Positions 33,484-40,336 of a DNA stretch of 64,000 nt are shown here, piece after piece; position 1 is the first letter of the stretch, and each line of letters begins with the position of its first letter. The position numbers and the translations under genes were made by a program. Source of the stretch: Bacillota bacterium (GTDB lineage Bacteria > Bacillota > Clostridia > Acetivibrionales > DTU013); the NCBI GenBank assembly GCA_023409735.1, contig JAEYRB010000007.1, positions 1 through 64,000 of the forward strand, in the 5' to 3' direction. Below the pieces are notes generated by a model. That model did no database searches. It was not told the DNA's origin and saw only the letters and a list, made by a program, of their open reading frames with translations.

Positions 33484-34495
33484 ATCTTCCTGTTACTATC
33501 TGAACACCTATGGATACAAAAACTACTAGAGTATCTACAATAAATCCGAGAAGCATTGGCTTAAACCCAATATTTCTGATATCCCCGAAGCTTGTTTTAA
33601 GTCCGATATCTGATAAAGCCATTACCATGCAATATTTTGAGGTTTTTGAAAGAGCAGGTATTAAAATGTTAGGTATAATACCTGTACTACGAAGGGCTAC
33701 AACAACAAGAAATAATATAATGAAGAAACGGAAAATTTTCTTGAAGTTAATAGGTGTGCGCCCATGTACAGTCTCTGATTTTGCTTCCAGCCTTTCTGTT
33801 ATAACTGAGAATATTAACACGTATGGTATTATAAACAATGTTCTCGTGAGTTTTACAATAACTGCTGTATTCCCTGCAAGCTCAGAGAAAGCATAGCCTG
33901 CTGCTACAACTGATGATGTATCATTAACAGCAGTGCCCACCCACAAACCATAACCCATATTAGACATACCTAGGGCAATACCAATCCATGGAATTGCTAC
34001 AACCGTAAGAATATCAAATATGTATGTTGAGGAAATCGCATATGCTACATCTTCATCCTTTGCTTTGATAACAGATCCAACAGCAGCTACAGCGGAACCA
34101 CCACATATTGCTGTACTGACTGCTAATAGATTAGTAAGCTTCCAGTTCATTCCGAACATTTTGCCTATTAAGTTTCCCGCGCCAAATGCGGTTACCATAG
34201 TAAAGATCATCACAAAAAGTGAGTATTTCCCTACATTTAACACTTCAAAAAAATTCATATTGATACCCATAAGTATGATACCAATACGAAGAACAATCTT
34301 TCCTGTGTAGCTTACTCCTGCATTAAATTGCTTATATCTATTTAAAACAGGATTCAATGCCATTCCAACAAGAAGAGCCATAACAGTTGCCCCTATAATA
34401 TCGCCCGGAATAAGACTACTTAGAAGAATTGCAATAATTCCAACACAGGCACTAAGCAGCAACCCGGGTGCTATGTTGAATAATTTTTTTAACAC
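33479..34495 (-). CDS. yeiH: YeiH/UPF0324-family membrane protein
   Basis: The 338-residue protein has about ten membrane helices and the UPF0324 landmarks: MALLVGMALNPVLNRYK, AVSTAICGGSAVAAVGSVIK near 130, and WVGTAVNDTSSVVAAGYAFS near 185. Family knowledge: it is often placed next to a CysB-type LysR regulator and proposed as a sulfur-compound (for example sulfite) exporter. The GTG at 34495 follows GGAGG at 34502-34506. The divergent regulator gene is truncated and the space where the yeiH promoter should lie is missing (only 12 bases separate the yeiH start from lysR codons). Confidence 0.9.
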   Translation of the reverse strand: MLKKLFNIAPGLLLSACVGIIAILLSSLIPGDIIGATVMALLVGMALNPVLNRYKQFNAGVSYTGKIVLRIGIILMGINMNFFEVLNVGKYSLFVMIFTMVTAFGAGNLIGKMFGMNWKLTNLLAVSTAICGGSAVAAVGSVIKAKDEDVAYAISSTYIFDILTVVAIPWIGIALGMSNMGYGLWVGTAVNDTSSVVAAGYAFSELAGNTAVIVKLTRTLFIIPYVLIFSVITERLEAKSETVHGRTPINFKKIFRFFIILFLVVVALRSTGIIPNILIPALSKTSKYCMVMALSDIGLKTSFGDIRNIGFKPMLLGFIVDTLVVFVSIGVQIVTGRF

Positions 34496-34506
34496 AATAT
34501 ACCTCC

Positions 34507-34839
34507 AAAGATCTTATTCTGCGCGAACCGGGCAGTGGAACCCGTGATATTCTAGTACAAGCATTGTACAATCAAAATCTTAGTATTAACGACTTTAAAA
34601 GAAAGATTGAAATTGGTAATATGAACGCTATTAAAGAATTGTGTCATCAAAATATTGGTATTACTTTTATGTACAAGGAAGCTGTAAAAAAAGAGCTATC
34701 TCAAGGATACCTTAAAGAAATTCCAATACGAAATTTCAACATTAGTCATCCCTTTAGTTTTGTTTTTTTAAAAAATTCTCCTGACAAATCTCAAATAGAA
34801 CACTGGTTTGAAAGAATAATCCATTTGAGGAATAGTTAA
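34507..34839 (+). pseudogene. Truncated LysR-family regulator (C-terminal half)
   Basis: The frame has no start codon before it joins the yeiH ribosome site. It reads KDLILREPGSGTRDILVQAL, the typical effector-domain motif of CysB/YeiE-like regulators, then NIGITFMYKEAVKKELSQG and SHPFSFVFLKNS, ending in HLRNS. The N-terminal winged helix and roughly the first 140-170 residues are missing. LysR regulators of this class normally diverge from yeiH, so a deletion has removed the promoter region plus the regulator's 5' half. Confidence 0.88.
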
Positions 34840-34949
34840 CGCTTGCCTTATACACATACCGGGGCTAGAGCCAAGCTGAAAGATTTACTTTTTGTTCCTA
34901 CCTTGAAGCTCAGTGTTCTCAACGCTTTCACAGTCTCACTTTTTTCGTT

Positions 34950-35022
34950 TGAGCAGAGCAGTGGGAATTCCACTGCCCCCTCATCAAACCGCGCAATGGT
35001 TTTCCCGTATACGGCTTTTCGT
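34950..35022 (-). mobile_element. Group II intron 3' end remnant (domain V/VI-like)
   Basis: On the minus strand, AAGCCGTATACGGGAAAACC followed by ATTGCGCGGTTT resembles a degenerate domain V with the AGC triad and a GAAA-type loop. It is followed by GATGAGGGGG and a near-palindrome CAGTGGAATTCCCACTG that could be domain VI. No reverse transcriptase frame is present. The identification comes from remembered intron ends, and the structure has mismatches. Confidence 0.4.
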
Positions 35023-35027
35023 TAACT

Positions 35028-35294
35028 TTACTTAAATGAGTCAAAAAATTCCTTTAAACCCTCTTTCGATTCACTACTTAAATTATGCCACCTAATTCCT
35101 TGAACCGCTCCCTCAAGCCCATAAAGAGAATTTAAGCAGGCATCTCCATAATGCAATTTCAGCATAATAAAAGCTTCTCTACTTCCGATTTTCTTTAATG
35201 CTTCAGTGTCATTAATACCTATCGCACTAAGCCGTTTTTCCATTATCTTGCCTATATTAGGCAATTCACTTAAACTTCCCACATTACACCTCAT
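35028..35294 (-). CDS. TfoX C-terminal-domain protein
   Basis: The 88-residue protein matches the TfoX C-terminal helix-hairpin-helix domain: LPNIGKIMEKRLSAIGINDT, then EAFIMLKLHYGDACLNSLYG and AVQGIRWHNLS. The N-terminal TfoX domain is absent. I chose the ATG at 35294, which overlaps the upstream CMD stop by 11 bases, suggesting translational coupling. In other bacteria such small proteins are linked to competence regulation or DNA binding, but this stand-alone form has no assigned role. Confidence 0.8.
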   Translation of the reverse strand: MRCNVGSLSELPNIGKIMEKRLSAIGINDTEALKKIGSREAFIMLKLHYGDACLNSLYGLEGAVQGIRWHNLSSESKEGLKEFFDSFK

Positions 35295-35601
35295 CAAAAG
35301 CAGCCAAAGCGATTGGTAAGGATTTGACCACCTTATTCCCAACTGCCGGAAGGCCTAGTAGTATAGCACTTTTAATTTCATCCCTTCTGGCACCTAACTT
35401 TTTTGCATTTTTTACATGAAAATGCAACCCACTTTCAAGTCCAACTGCTGCCATAACTGCAATATACGCAATTTCTTCTGTTTTCTTATCTAGGCTACTC
35501 GCTGCATCAAGTTTTTGGACAGCCTCCATCCATGCTTTTGAATATTCCGGAGCTTCATTTAAGAAAACCTGAAATGAGTTGCTTACAATAATGTTATCCA
35601 T
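35284..35601 (-). CDS. Carboxymuconolactone decarboxylase-like (AhpD fold) protein lacking the CxxC
   Basis: The 105-residue protein has the CMD helical core: SLDKKTEEIAYIAVMAAVGL, then ESGLHFHVKNAKKLGARRDE, then ILLGLPAVGNKVV. In AhpD-like enzymes a CxxC pair sits just before the His; here both Cys are replaced (Leu and Gly in LESGLHFH), so it cannot work as a disulfide peroxidase. It lies between a zinc-ribbon gene and a TfoX-C gene in a TetR-controlled operon. GGAGG precedes the ATG. Confidence 0.85.
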   Translation of the reverse strand: MDNIIVSNSFQVFLNEAPEYSKAWMEAVQKLDAASSLDKKTEEIAYIAVMAAVGLESGLHFHVKNAKKLGARRDEIKSAILLGLPAVGNKVVKSLPIALAAFDEV

Positions 35602-35628
35602 AATAATAAACCTCCATTATAGGAATAC

Positions 35629-35868
35629 CTAGCATTTCTTCCATGCAGGCAACTTTGCCATTATACCCTTGGCTGCACTTCTTGCCGCACCCTCATCTAA
35701 ACCTTGAGTTCTGATAATAAATCCTGTCATATCCTTAAGTTTTTCTTCATAGTTTTGCATTGAACCGTCCGATCTCGTACAGTATTTACAGTAATCCTTA
35801 CTTTCATCTTCCAAAGCAAAATCCTCTTTAGTTTTCATAGGCATTCCACATGCAATACATGTTTTCAA
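35629..35868 (-). CDS. Small zinc-ribbon protein (zinc_ribbon_2 type)
   Basis: The 79-residue protein has two Cys pairs, CIACGMPM at residues 4-11 and YCKYCTRSDGS near 26-36. This matches the putative zinc-ribbon family whose core is CxxCGMPL then YCxYC. The rest (LKDMTGFIIRTQGLDEGAAR) is helical and resembles the DUF found in ribbon proteins that accompany effector-binding domains. The TTG start is preceded by AAGGAGGTG, which lies inside the last codons of the TetR gene, so the two are coupled. Confidence 0.85.
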   Translation of the reverse strand: MKTCIACGMPMKTKEDFALEDESKDYCKYCTRSDGSMQNYEEKLKDMTGFIIRTQGLDEGAARSAAKGIMAKLPAWKKC

Positions 35869-35869
35869 A

Positions 35870-36505
35870 TTAATTCACCTCCTTCTCTCTGATAGAAATC
35901 AAATTCATATAATGATTGATCAATTGCTGCCCATATCTTGAAATAACAGATTCTCCTGGTGCAAATATGTCTCTGTTCATTAAGTAATAATTTATAAGTC
36001 CAATCCAAGTATTAAACATAAGGCTTAACGGCATTCTCATTATTCTCGATTCACTCATTTCACGTTCAGCTACTCGAATAAGGTGAAATGATATTGCAGA
36101 TTGAATTCCTATCAGCGTATTACGAGCACTTTCCGGAAGTAAAGGAGCTTCGGATATTAATCTTGAATAAAATAATTCATTTTCTTGTATGCCTTTTAAA
36201 TGTGCTATAAGGAGCCCTTCCAATTCACAATTATCTTCTACTGATTCATGTAATTTTCTTGTAACTCGCAACCCGAATTCTTCAATAGTTGCTTCCAATA
36301 AAGCCTCTCTTGTTGGGAAATGCGCAAATATGCTTCCGTGTGATAGATTTGCCGAAGTGGCAATTTCAGAAGTTCTTGTTGATAGCAGGCCATCTTTTGC
36401 AAACTGATTTAACGCTATGTCAATTATTAATTTCCTTGTCTTGGCTTTTTGTTCTTGTCGCTTTTTCAACTTTATTGACTCCTTGCTCATTGAGTTTGTA
36501 CTCAT
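35870..36505 (-). CDS. TetR-family transcriptional repressor
   Basis: The 211-residue protein has a TetR helix-turn-helix at about residues 20-65: IALNQFAKDGLLSTRTSEIA followed by SANLSHGSIFAHFPTREALL. The C-terminal ligand-binding domain shows no distinct family feature. It leads an operon with the zinc-ribbon, CMD and TfoX-C genes and probably represses it. The ATG at 36505 has no good ribosome site; a TTG about 15 codons later follows AAGGAG and could be the true start. Confidence 0.9.
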   Translation of the reverse strand: MSTNSMSKESIKLKKRQEQKAKTRKLIIDIALNQFAKDGLLSTRTSEIATSANLSHGSIFAHFPTREALLEATIEEFGLRVTRKLHESVEDNCELEGLLIAHLKGIQENELFYSRLISEAPLLPESARNTLIGIQSAISFHLIRVAEREMSESRIMRMPLSLMFNTWIGLINYYLMNRDIFAPGESVISRYGQQLINHYMNLISIREKEVN

Positions 36506-36815
36506 TATAATTCAAGATAATTTTATTGTCAAAAATATTTTTTTACAAAGACAAAACGCCAACAATAAAAAGTCACTCAATCCCCCTTGATAGTTTTTGT
36601 ATATCCTCTTTACTACCATTTGATATTTCTTATCTATGCGAAAATTTTTCTCAAAAGGATTTTGAAGACGGGATAGTCCATATTCAATATAAAAAATTGC
36701 ATCAGACAGTCTGTACTGTTGACACGAAAACTACTCTTGTCCTCATAATAGCTCGCGATACTGAATAAACATAATCATACCAATATAGTATGGCAAGTTT
36801 ATGGAGGTATCGGTT
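36506..36815. other. Divergent intergenic region, no gene seen
   Basis: A plus-strand frame at 36526-36768 lacks protein-like features. The region ends in TGGAGG, the ribosome site of the YtpB-like gene. No operator palindrome for the TetR protein was obvious. Confidence 0.35.
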
Positions 36816-38252
36816 ATGGAGCAACTGGAATATTGGATTTGGCTGCTGAAGTTCTGTACAAAAGTGCTGCCGGAAATGAAAAGACAGTCTGAAGAGACAT
36901 TTAAAGAAAAAAACGTGATCATGCCGGATTCAAAGCTCCGTCTAAGAAAAGATGTAAAAGCACAAGCTCTCCCTCCTGACACACGCAGGCCCTCAAAGCT
37001 CCGCCTGAGAAGACAAAATGAAAACGCACCGATCTCTGTCTCTGATACAGGAGACACCGGACGAAATGAAGAAACAGAAACCTCGGAGCCTGACACATCT
37101 ACACACTCAAAAAGAAACCACGGGCAAAATGAAAAAGAACATAGCTCCAAGCCTGCTACACTCACCCCCTCAAAGGGGAACAGCGGGCATAATAAAAAAG
37201 CGCAAGCCCTTAAGCCTGACACATCTACACCTCTAAATAAAAGCTGCCGGCAATATGAAAAAATAAAGATCTTTACACCAGGTACATACAGACTTGGCAG
37301 AGCATTGTGGGCATCATGTCCAGATAGCCGCAGAGAGGATTATATCACCTTTATACTTTCCTTTTGTTCTTTAACAGAAATGCTGGAAGCCTGCTGTTCA
37401 AGTTCAGATATCCATAGTGATGGGTACAGTCGAAGACTATACAGTATATTATCCTCAGCCGTTGATCTATCTACGCCTATGAATTCCGAACAGTGGCAGT
37501 ATCTTTGCAATACCGGTCTAAGAGGAGAAACTGCTGTATCACTGGCAAAGTTATGCAACCAATGCCGTTCGGGAATGTCGATGCTTCCTTCCTATTGGGA
37601 GGCAGCTCCAAGGATTAAAAAATACCTGCAGCTATATATAGATTTTCAAACCTATAAGAATTATCCTAATCAAATGCGCGAAGAATATCTCTCTACCTGG
37701 AGCGGCTATTATACGAAAAAATATGATGGAATATGCTGGTGGGAATTCTGTGCCGCCTCAGATTCTCTTCTTGGAATAATTGCAATGTGTTATGCAGCAG
37801 CAGACGCACATATATCAACTGAAGAGATTTCGCTCATCGACGAGGCGTGCTTTCCGTGGCTGTGTGGCTTGGAATCATTACTGCGATCATACATAGCAAA
37901 TAGAATGCCGCATAAGAATGATACATTTGATTACACTCTTTATTATGATAATCTCAAAGTATTTGAGGAAAGGCTCGTATATGTGGCTTCTAAAGCAGAA
38001 GCTTCATTTTCTAAGCTGAAAGATAAGAATTATTTCAGCTTTATTTTGAAGGCCATGACAGGCTTATATTTATCCGATCCGCAAGCAAGCTTTGGAATGC
38101 ATCATCTCTCGACCGACAGCTTCTTATCAGAATTTCCATCAGTAAAGCCTTATTATAGCATCTGCAAGCTAATGCGTCAGTTTCATTTCATAAAAGCAGA
38201 TGATTCTGATACACAGTCGCCTTCCAAATATCAGGGCACATACCCATGCTGA
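36816..38252 (+). CDS. Divergent YtpB/DUF2600 (tetraprenyl-beta-curcumene synthase-like) protein with repeat insertion
   Basis: The C-terminal 300 residues match the DUF2600 family, which includes YtpB, a C35 terpene synthase: MLPSYWEAAPRIKKYLQLYI, DFQTYKNYPNQMREEYLSTW, WWEFCAASDSLLGIIAMCYA, then CFPWLCGLESLLRSYIAN and FDYTLYY. Two features are odd. Residues about 38-160 are an array of about six Ser/Lys/Pro-rich units of roughly 21 residues (SKLRLRRQNENAP, SKGNSGHNKKAQALKP) placed where the family has its short DPELR-x-QAL to FHC-GG segment. The Asp-rich DYLDN-type motif appears as EMLEACC. Activity is therefore doubtful. ATG 36816 follows TGGAGG; an in-frame ATG at 36801 lies on that site. 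Confidence 0.75.
   Translation: MEQLEYWIWLLKFCTKVLPEMKRQSEETFKEKNVIMPDSKLRLRKDVKAQALPPDTRRPSKLRLRRQNENAPISVSDTGDTGRNEETETSEPDTSTHSKRNHGQNEKEHSSKPATLTPSKGNSGHNKKAQALKPDTSTPLNKSCRQYEKIKIFTPGTYRLGRALWASCPDSRREDYITFILSFCSLTEMLEACCSSSDIHSDGYSRRLYSILSSAVDLSTPMNSEQWQYLCNTGLRGETAVSLAKLCNQCRSGMSMLPSYWEAAPRIKKYLQLYIDFQTYKNYPNQMREEYLSTWSGYYTKKYDGICWWEFCAASDSLLGIIAMCYAAADAHISTEEISLIDEACFPWLCGLESLLRSYIANRMPHKNDTFDYTLYYDNLKVFEERLVYVASKAEASFSKLKDKNYFSFILKAMTGLYLSDPQASFGMHHLSTDSFLSEFPSVKPYYSICKLMRQFHFIKADDSDTQSPSKYQGTYPC
36935..37300 (+). repeat. About 63-bp coding repeat array inside the YtpB-like gene
   Basis: Units begin with TCAAAGCTCCGTCTAAGA, TCAAAGCTCCGCCTGAGA, TCAAAAAGAAACCACGGG and TCAAAGGGGAACAGCGGG. 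They share internal words such as CCTGACACATCTACAC. The spacing is 60 to 66 bp, in frame. Confidence 0.75.
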
Positions 38253-38388
38253 TGCTCCGTTACCTTTCGAATACCAGAGCATATACTTATACTGATGCCC
38301 GTTACCTTCCAAAAATCAGGGCACACACCCATGCTAATGCCCGTCACCTTCCAAATATCAGGGCACATACCCATGCTGATGCCAGTAC
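38220..38388. repeat. Four tandem 42-bp repeats joining the ytpB-like and spmB 3' ends
   Basis: Units start at 38220, 38263, 38305 and 38347 with CCTTCCAAATATCAGGGCAC or close variants. Units 1 and 4 are identical over 36 bases. Unit 1 encodes the C-terminus of the YtpB-like protein (SKYQGTYPC), while unit 4 on the minus strand encodes the C-terminus of SpmB (SAWVCALIFGR). Read from spmB, the downstream units keep the same frame and stop-codon position. Confidence 0.92.
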
Positions 38389-38862
38389 GCTTGCTCCATC
38401 TGCTATAAGAGCCGCGACAAGTGTATATCTGATATTTTTTATCCCTACCGAGCCGAAATACACAGTCAACGTGTAAAAAATAGTCTCTGTTGATCCCATC
38501 ATAGTCGAGGCAACCCTACCTATATAGGAATCGGCTCCGTATTTTTTTATAATGTCCGCCACAAGTGCCAAAGAAGCGCTCCCTGAAACAGGTCTCAAAA
38601 GTGCAAGTGGCATTGTCTCAACAGGTATGCCCAGAAGCCTTGCTATAGGCTCAAGAAGAAATATTATGAAATCAAGTGCACCTGATGCTCTGAAAACAGC
38701 AACCGCGGTCATTAGCCCAACCAGTGGCGGCAGTATCTTCAGCACAGTCGTCACTCCATCCTTAGCACCTTCAACAAAGGCATCATAGACCTTTACCTTC
38801 TTGAGCACCCCGACAATAAGTATCAATATGAATAAAACAGGTATTACATATATTGAGATCAT
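38344..38862 (-). CDS. spmB: Spore maturation protein B
   Basis: The 172-residue membrane protein is the SpmB partner required for spore core dehydration. It has four or five membrane helices and the nucleoside-recognition-domain signature: VEGAKDGVTTVLKILPPLVG, AVFRASGALDFIIFLLEPIA, and LALLRPVSGSASLALVADII near 90. The C-terminal 12 residues (ASAWVCALIFGR) are encoded by one unit of the 42-bp repeat. It follows spmA after 129 bases. The ribosome site is weak. Confidence 0.93.
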   Translation of the reverse strand: MISIYVIPVLFILILIVGVLKKVKVYDAFVEGAKDGVTTVLKILPPLVGLMTAVAVFRASGALDFIIFLLEPIARLLGIPVETMPLALLRPVSGSASLALVADIIKKYGADSYIGRVASTMMGSTETIFYTLTVYFGSVGIKNIRYTLVAALIADGASVLASAWVCALIFGR

Positions 38863-38991
38863 GACTTCTTATTAAGCCGCCTTTGCATTTTATTTAATGA
38901 TGATGAGGCATGTACGTTGTATCACAGATATGTTCCGAGGTATATGTGCTACAAATTTTGTTAATCGAAAGTCAGTCTGCTGTATCTCAAA

Positions 38992-39579
38992 TCAATGTGA
39001 CATTGTAGATGTCTTTGATAAAATAAAGGCACTGATCACACCTGCAATGGTGGCACAGACCGATGCAGCCCACACACATGATGTAATCTCTGATGGAGCA
39101 GTAGAGCCTGCATTGCTCCTGATTGCAATTATTGTAGTGGGTATAAGCTGAATTGCTGATGTATTAAGTATAAGGAACATACACATCGAATCTGAAGCTG
39201 TATCCTTTTTTGTGTTCACTTTCTGCAGCTCACCCATAGCCCTTATTCCAAGCGGAGTTGCTGCATTGCCCAATCCGAGGAAATTGGCTGCAAGATTCAT
39301 TACAACCGCTCCCATCGCACGATCATTTTTTGCAATCTGCGGGAACAAAATTTTAAGAACAGGTCTGGCCAGCCTGGCTACCGTTTTTATCATGCCGCTT
39401 TTCTGAGCAATGTTCATAAGTCCTGACCACAGACATATTATTCCGGCCAGACCTATACTCAGCTCTACGGCGCCCTGTGATGATGATAATGCCGCTTGAA
39501 CAGTTTGGTCCAGCCTCCCGTTCAAAATCGATATTAAAAAACCGACAACCAGCATAAGCATCCATACATAATTAAGCAT
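38992..39579 (-). CDS. spmA: Spore maturation protein A
   Basis: The 195-residue membrane protein has the SpmA signatures LNYVWMLMLVVGFLISILNG, then GLAGIICLWSGLMNIAQKSG near 50, and VMNLAANFLGLGNAATPLGI near 100. It acts with SpmB in spore core dehydration, by an unknown transport mechanism. The ATG at 39579 follows AGGAGGGG; an upstream in-frame extension is ignored. Length equals the family norm of about 196. Confidence 0.95.
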   Translation of the reverse strand: MLNYVWMLMLVVGFLISILNGRLDQTVQAALSSSQGAVELSIGLAGIICLWSGLMNIAQKSGMIKTVARLARPVLKILFPQIAKNDRAMGAVVMNLAANFLGLGNAATPLGIRAMGELQKVNTKKDTASDSMCMFLILNTSAIQLIPTTIIAIRSNAGSTAPSEITSCVWAASVCATIAGVISAFILSKTSTMSH

Positions 39580-39701
39580 ACAAGTCCCCTCCTGATAATT
39601 TATATGAAACAAACAGGGGATTATTGCAGCAAACCTGTTTAAATAATTGAAAATGTAGCAATAATAATTTCTTAGGATGCTTTATGAACGAGTGAATATT
39701 T

Positions 39702-39708
39702 TGTCGAA
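39702..39708 (+). promoter_or_regulatory. Putative Spo0A box (distal)
   Basis: TGTCGAA matches the Spo0A box consensus TGNCGAA. It lies about 220 bases upstream of the abrB promoter in the spmA-abrB divergent gap. Confidence 0.45.
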
Positions 39709-39918
39709 TTTTATACTTTTTGTGTAAAATATTTTCCAGTTAATTTTTAACTTTTCTACATATATTTTTTACAACTGGGCAAGCTAAAGATATAAGATTA
39801 TGTATTTGAATATTCGTGTATGCCTTTAATCAAGCCGTATTTGGGCTGCTTGTGAAACGCTTAGAAATATCTTCCATATTATGTCATAGCAATAATTTCA
39901 ATTTCTTTAAATTAATTG

Positions 39919-39947
39919 TTGACGGATAATGGAATTTATGATACTAT
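39919..39947 (+). promoter_or_regulatory. Sigma-A promoter of abrB
   Basis: TTGACG at 39919-39924 and TACTAT at 39942-39947 are 17 bases apart. The predicted start is near 39954, giving a leader of about 42 bases. Confidence 0.8.
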
Positions 39948-39962
39948 TATAGCACAAAAGTT

Positions 39963-39969
39963 TGTCGAA
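39963..39969 (+). promoter_or_regulatory. Putative Spo0A box just downstream of the abrB start site
   Basis: TGTCGAA lies at about +10 to +16 relative to the predicted start. In Bacillus subtilis, Spo0A~P represses abrB by binding boxes just downstream of its promoter, so the placement fits. Confidence 0.65.
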
Positions 39970-39995
39970 TAATGTTTAGCGGGAGGTAAATCGTA

Positions 39996-40235
39996 ATGAA
40001 ATCTACTGGTATAGTAAGAAAAGTTGATGAATTAGGCCGAGTAGTTCTTCCTATAGAGTTAAGAAGGACACTTGACATCGCAGAAAAGGACGCTCTAGAG
40101 ATCTATGTTGATGGGTCTACTATCATATTGAAAAAATATGAACCCGCCTGCATCTTCTGCGGAGACGCCAAGGATGTTATCGTGTACAAAGGCAAGAATA
40201 TATGCCCCAATTGCATGAAAGAATTAAAAAAATAA
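39996..40235 (+). CDS. abrB: Transition-state regulator AbrB with C-terminal zinc ribbon
   Basis: The first 50 residues (MKSTGIVRKVDELGRVVLPI, then ELRRTLDIAEKDALEIYVDG) are nearly the same as AbrB of Bacillus and form the swapped-hairpin DNA-binding domain. The C-terminal 28 residues replace the Bacillus multimerisation tail with a zinc ribbon: CIFCGDAK and ICPNCMKEL. This form is common in clostridia. It should repress stationary-phase and sporulation genes during growth and be repressed by Spo0A. GGGAGG precedes the ATG. It is transcribed alone and ends at a strong terminator. Confidence 0.95.
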   Translation: MKSTGIVRKVDELGRVVLPIELRRTLDIAEKDALEIYVDGSTIILKKYEPACIFCGDAKDVIVYKGKNICPNCMKELKK

Positions 40236-40248
40236 TTATTTTATCTGT

Positions 40249-40282
40249 AAAAAATAAGAGCGTCGACAGGCTCTTATTTTTT
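40249..40282. terminator. Bidirectional terminator between abrB and rsmI
   Basis: AAAAAATAAGAGC pairs with GCTCTTATTTTTT around a short GTCGACA-type loop, with A and T runs on either side. Confidence 0.92.
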
Positions 40283-40336
40283 ATGCAATTTTTCGAAGAA
40301 ATCATGTCTAAGCCAGTGCTTTTTCCGCTTAGAAAG

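Noticed and set aside
34564..34839. A complete small gene starting at TTG 34564
   Set aside because: The homology to LysR regulators continues upstream of that TTG to 34507, so it is a truncated gene rather than a new small one.
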